Shown: positions 11,310 to 11,666 of the stretch, piece after piece
Layout of the letters: each line of letters begins with the position of its first letter
Numbering within the stretch: position 1 is the stretch's first letter
Program-made: the position numbers and the translations under genes
Assembly (NCBI GenBank): GCA_011391835.1
Contig: JAABPS010000055.1
Location: 1 to 11,666, forward strand
Direction of reading: 5' to 3'
Length of the DNA: 11,666 nt
Source: Desulfobacteraceae bacterium
Lineage (GTDB): Bacteria > Desulfobacterota > Desulfobacteria > Desulfobacterales > JAABPS01
Notes under the pieces: model-generated
The model's database searches: none
Seen by the model: the letters and a program-made list of their open reading frames with translations, nothing else
Told to the model about the DNA's origin: nothing

Positions 11310-11666
11310 GTGAACACGATGAAAGATCTATTTGATAATCTTCAGATAAACCAACTGCCTGATGATGTCCTCCTTATCCATCAACTAAAAGCTGCCTCCC
11401 AATTTTCATGCTCGGACGGCTTGCTCGTTTTGCCCAGGGAAAACCGAAATACCCACACCATTGCCATTGATCTGAATATTGAACCGGAATATATCCGCGC
11501 GGTTTATAATATGTATGGGCCGGTTTCGGATTATGTGAATACTCATGCACACATGGATCACGCAGCTCACATGTTTGTGTGGGAACAGCTGGGCGCAACC
11601 ATGCATGCACCCGCTCCTGAAGCACATTACCTGACCGATCTTTATGAATTCTATAAAGGCTACGGA
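11310..11666 (+). CDS. Metallo-beta-lactamase-fold hydrolase (5' part only)
   Basis: The first 119 residues are visible and the frame runs open off the window. The zinc-binding motif HAHMDH (residues 79-84, HxHxDH) follows VSDYVNT, as in metallo-beta-lactamase-fold hydrolases. The next segment, AAHMFVWEQLGATMHAPAPE, fits the helix and strand after the motif. The fold covers glyoxalase II, flavo-diiron proteins, nucleases and lactonases; this fragment does not separate them. The start GTG 11310 is chosen because AAAGGA (11297-11302) lies 7 bases upstream; ATG 11319 would be 16 bases away. It belongs to the + strand but looks chromosomal rather than cassette-borne, with composition nearer the Hdr genes. 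Confidence 0.82.
   Translation, partial: MNTMKDLFDNLQINQLPDDVLLIHQLKAASQFSCSDGLLVLPRENRNTHTIAIDLNIEPEYIRAVYNMYGPVSDYVNTHAHMDHAAHMFVWEQLGATMHAPAPEAHYLTDLYEFYKGYG

Noticed and set aside
11374..11627. Minus-strand open frames at the right edge
   Set aside because: They are shadows of the metallo-beta-lactamase-fold gene, whose HAHMDH motif fixes the coding strand.

Overview
The window looks like chromosomal DNA of a strictly anaerobic, probably sulfate-reducing bacterium of the Desulfobacterota (Desulfobacterales-like). This is inferred from gene content: a Qmo/Hdr/DsrK-type iron-sulfur electron-transfer module, a probable selenocysteine codon, an AbfD-type radical dehydratase, and a DHH-CBS protein of the kind usually fused to tRNA nucleotidyltransferase in this group. 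No ribosomal or phylogenetic marker gene is present, so the assignment is an inference.

Layout. (1) 2-3543, + strand: three closely spaced genes for a soluble heterodisulfide-reductase-like complex. These are the 3' end of an HdrA/QmoA-like flavoprotein, a QmoB-like protein (dinucleotide-binding-like region, two [4Fe-4S] motifs, MvhD domain), and an HdrC-HdrB (DsrK/HdrD-like) fusion. The last gene is interrupted by one in-frame TGA exactly where the family has the cysteine of a Pro-Glu-Cys-Gly-His motif, and a compact hairpin with a GGTC loop follows it. I read this as selenocysteine, giving one 407-residue protein. (2) 3657-7461, - strand: a DHH/DHHA1/CBS phosphoesterase without a polymerase domain, a small four-cysteine protein translationally linked to a 4-hydroxybutyryl-CoA dehydratase, and a universal stress protein with its own terminator. 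Palindromic REP-like repeats and a striking heptanucleotide-repeat element lie in the gaps. (3) 7462-8380: about 900 bases without a convincing gene, holding three palindromic repeats, a very AT-rich stretch and an inverted repeat. (4) 8381-11247, + strand: small, unrelated single-function genes, namely a two-pore-helix ion channel, a RelE/HigA-type toxin-antitoxin pair, an SRPBCC protein, a VOC/glyoxalase-fold protein and a small membrane protein. The stop codons of the antitoxin, SRPBCC and VOC genes lie in a TAAC context, and attC-like hairpins or GTTAG motifs separate several of the genes. This resembles an integron cassette array without an integrase in view. (5) 11310-11666: the start of a metallo-beta-lactamase-fold hydrolase that runs off the window.

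How the parts work together. The three Hdr-like proteins probably form one electron-transfer complex: flavin in the A subunit, iron-sulfur clusters in the B subunit and the HdrC part, and a CCG-type catalytic cluster in the fused HdrB part. Their partner is not visible. The dehydratase and its small partner form a second unit, probably for 4-hydroxybutyrate or 4-aminobutyrate-type metabolism. The cassette-like genes look like accessory cargo, unrelated to the metabolic genes.
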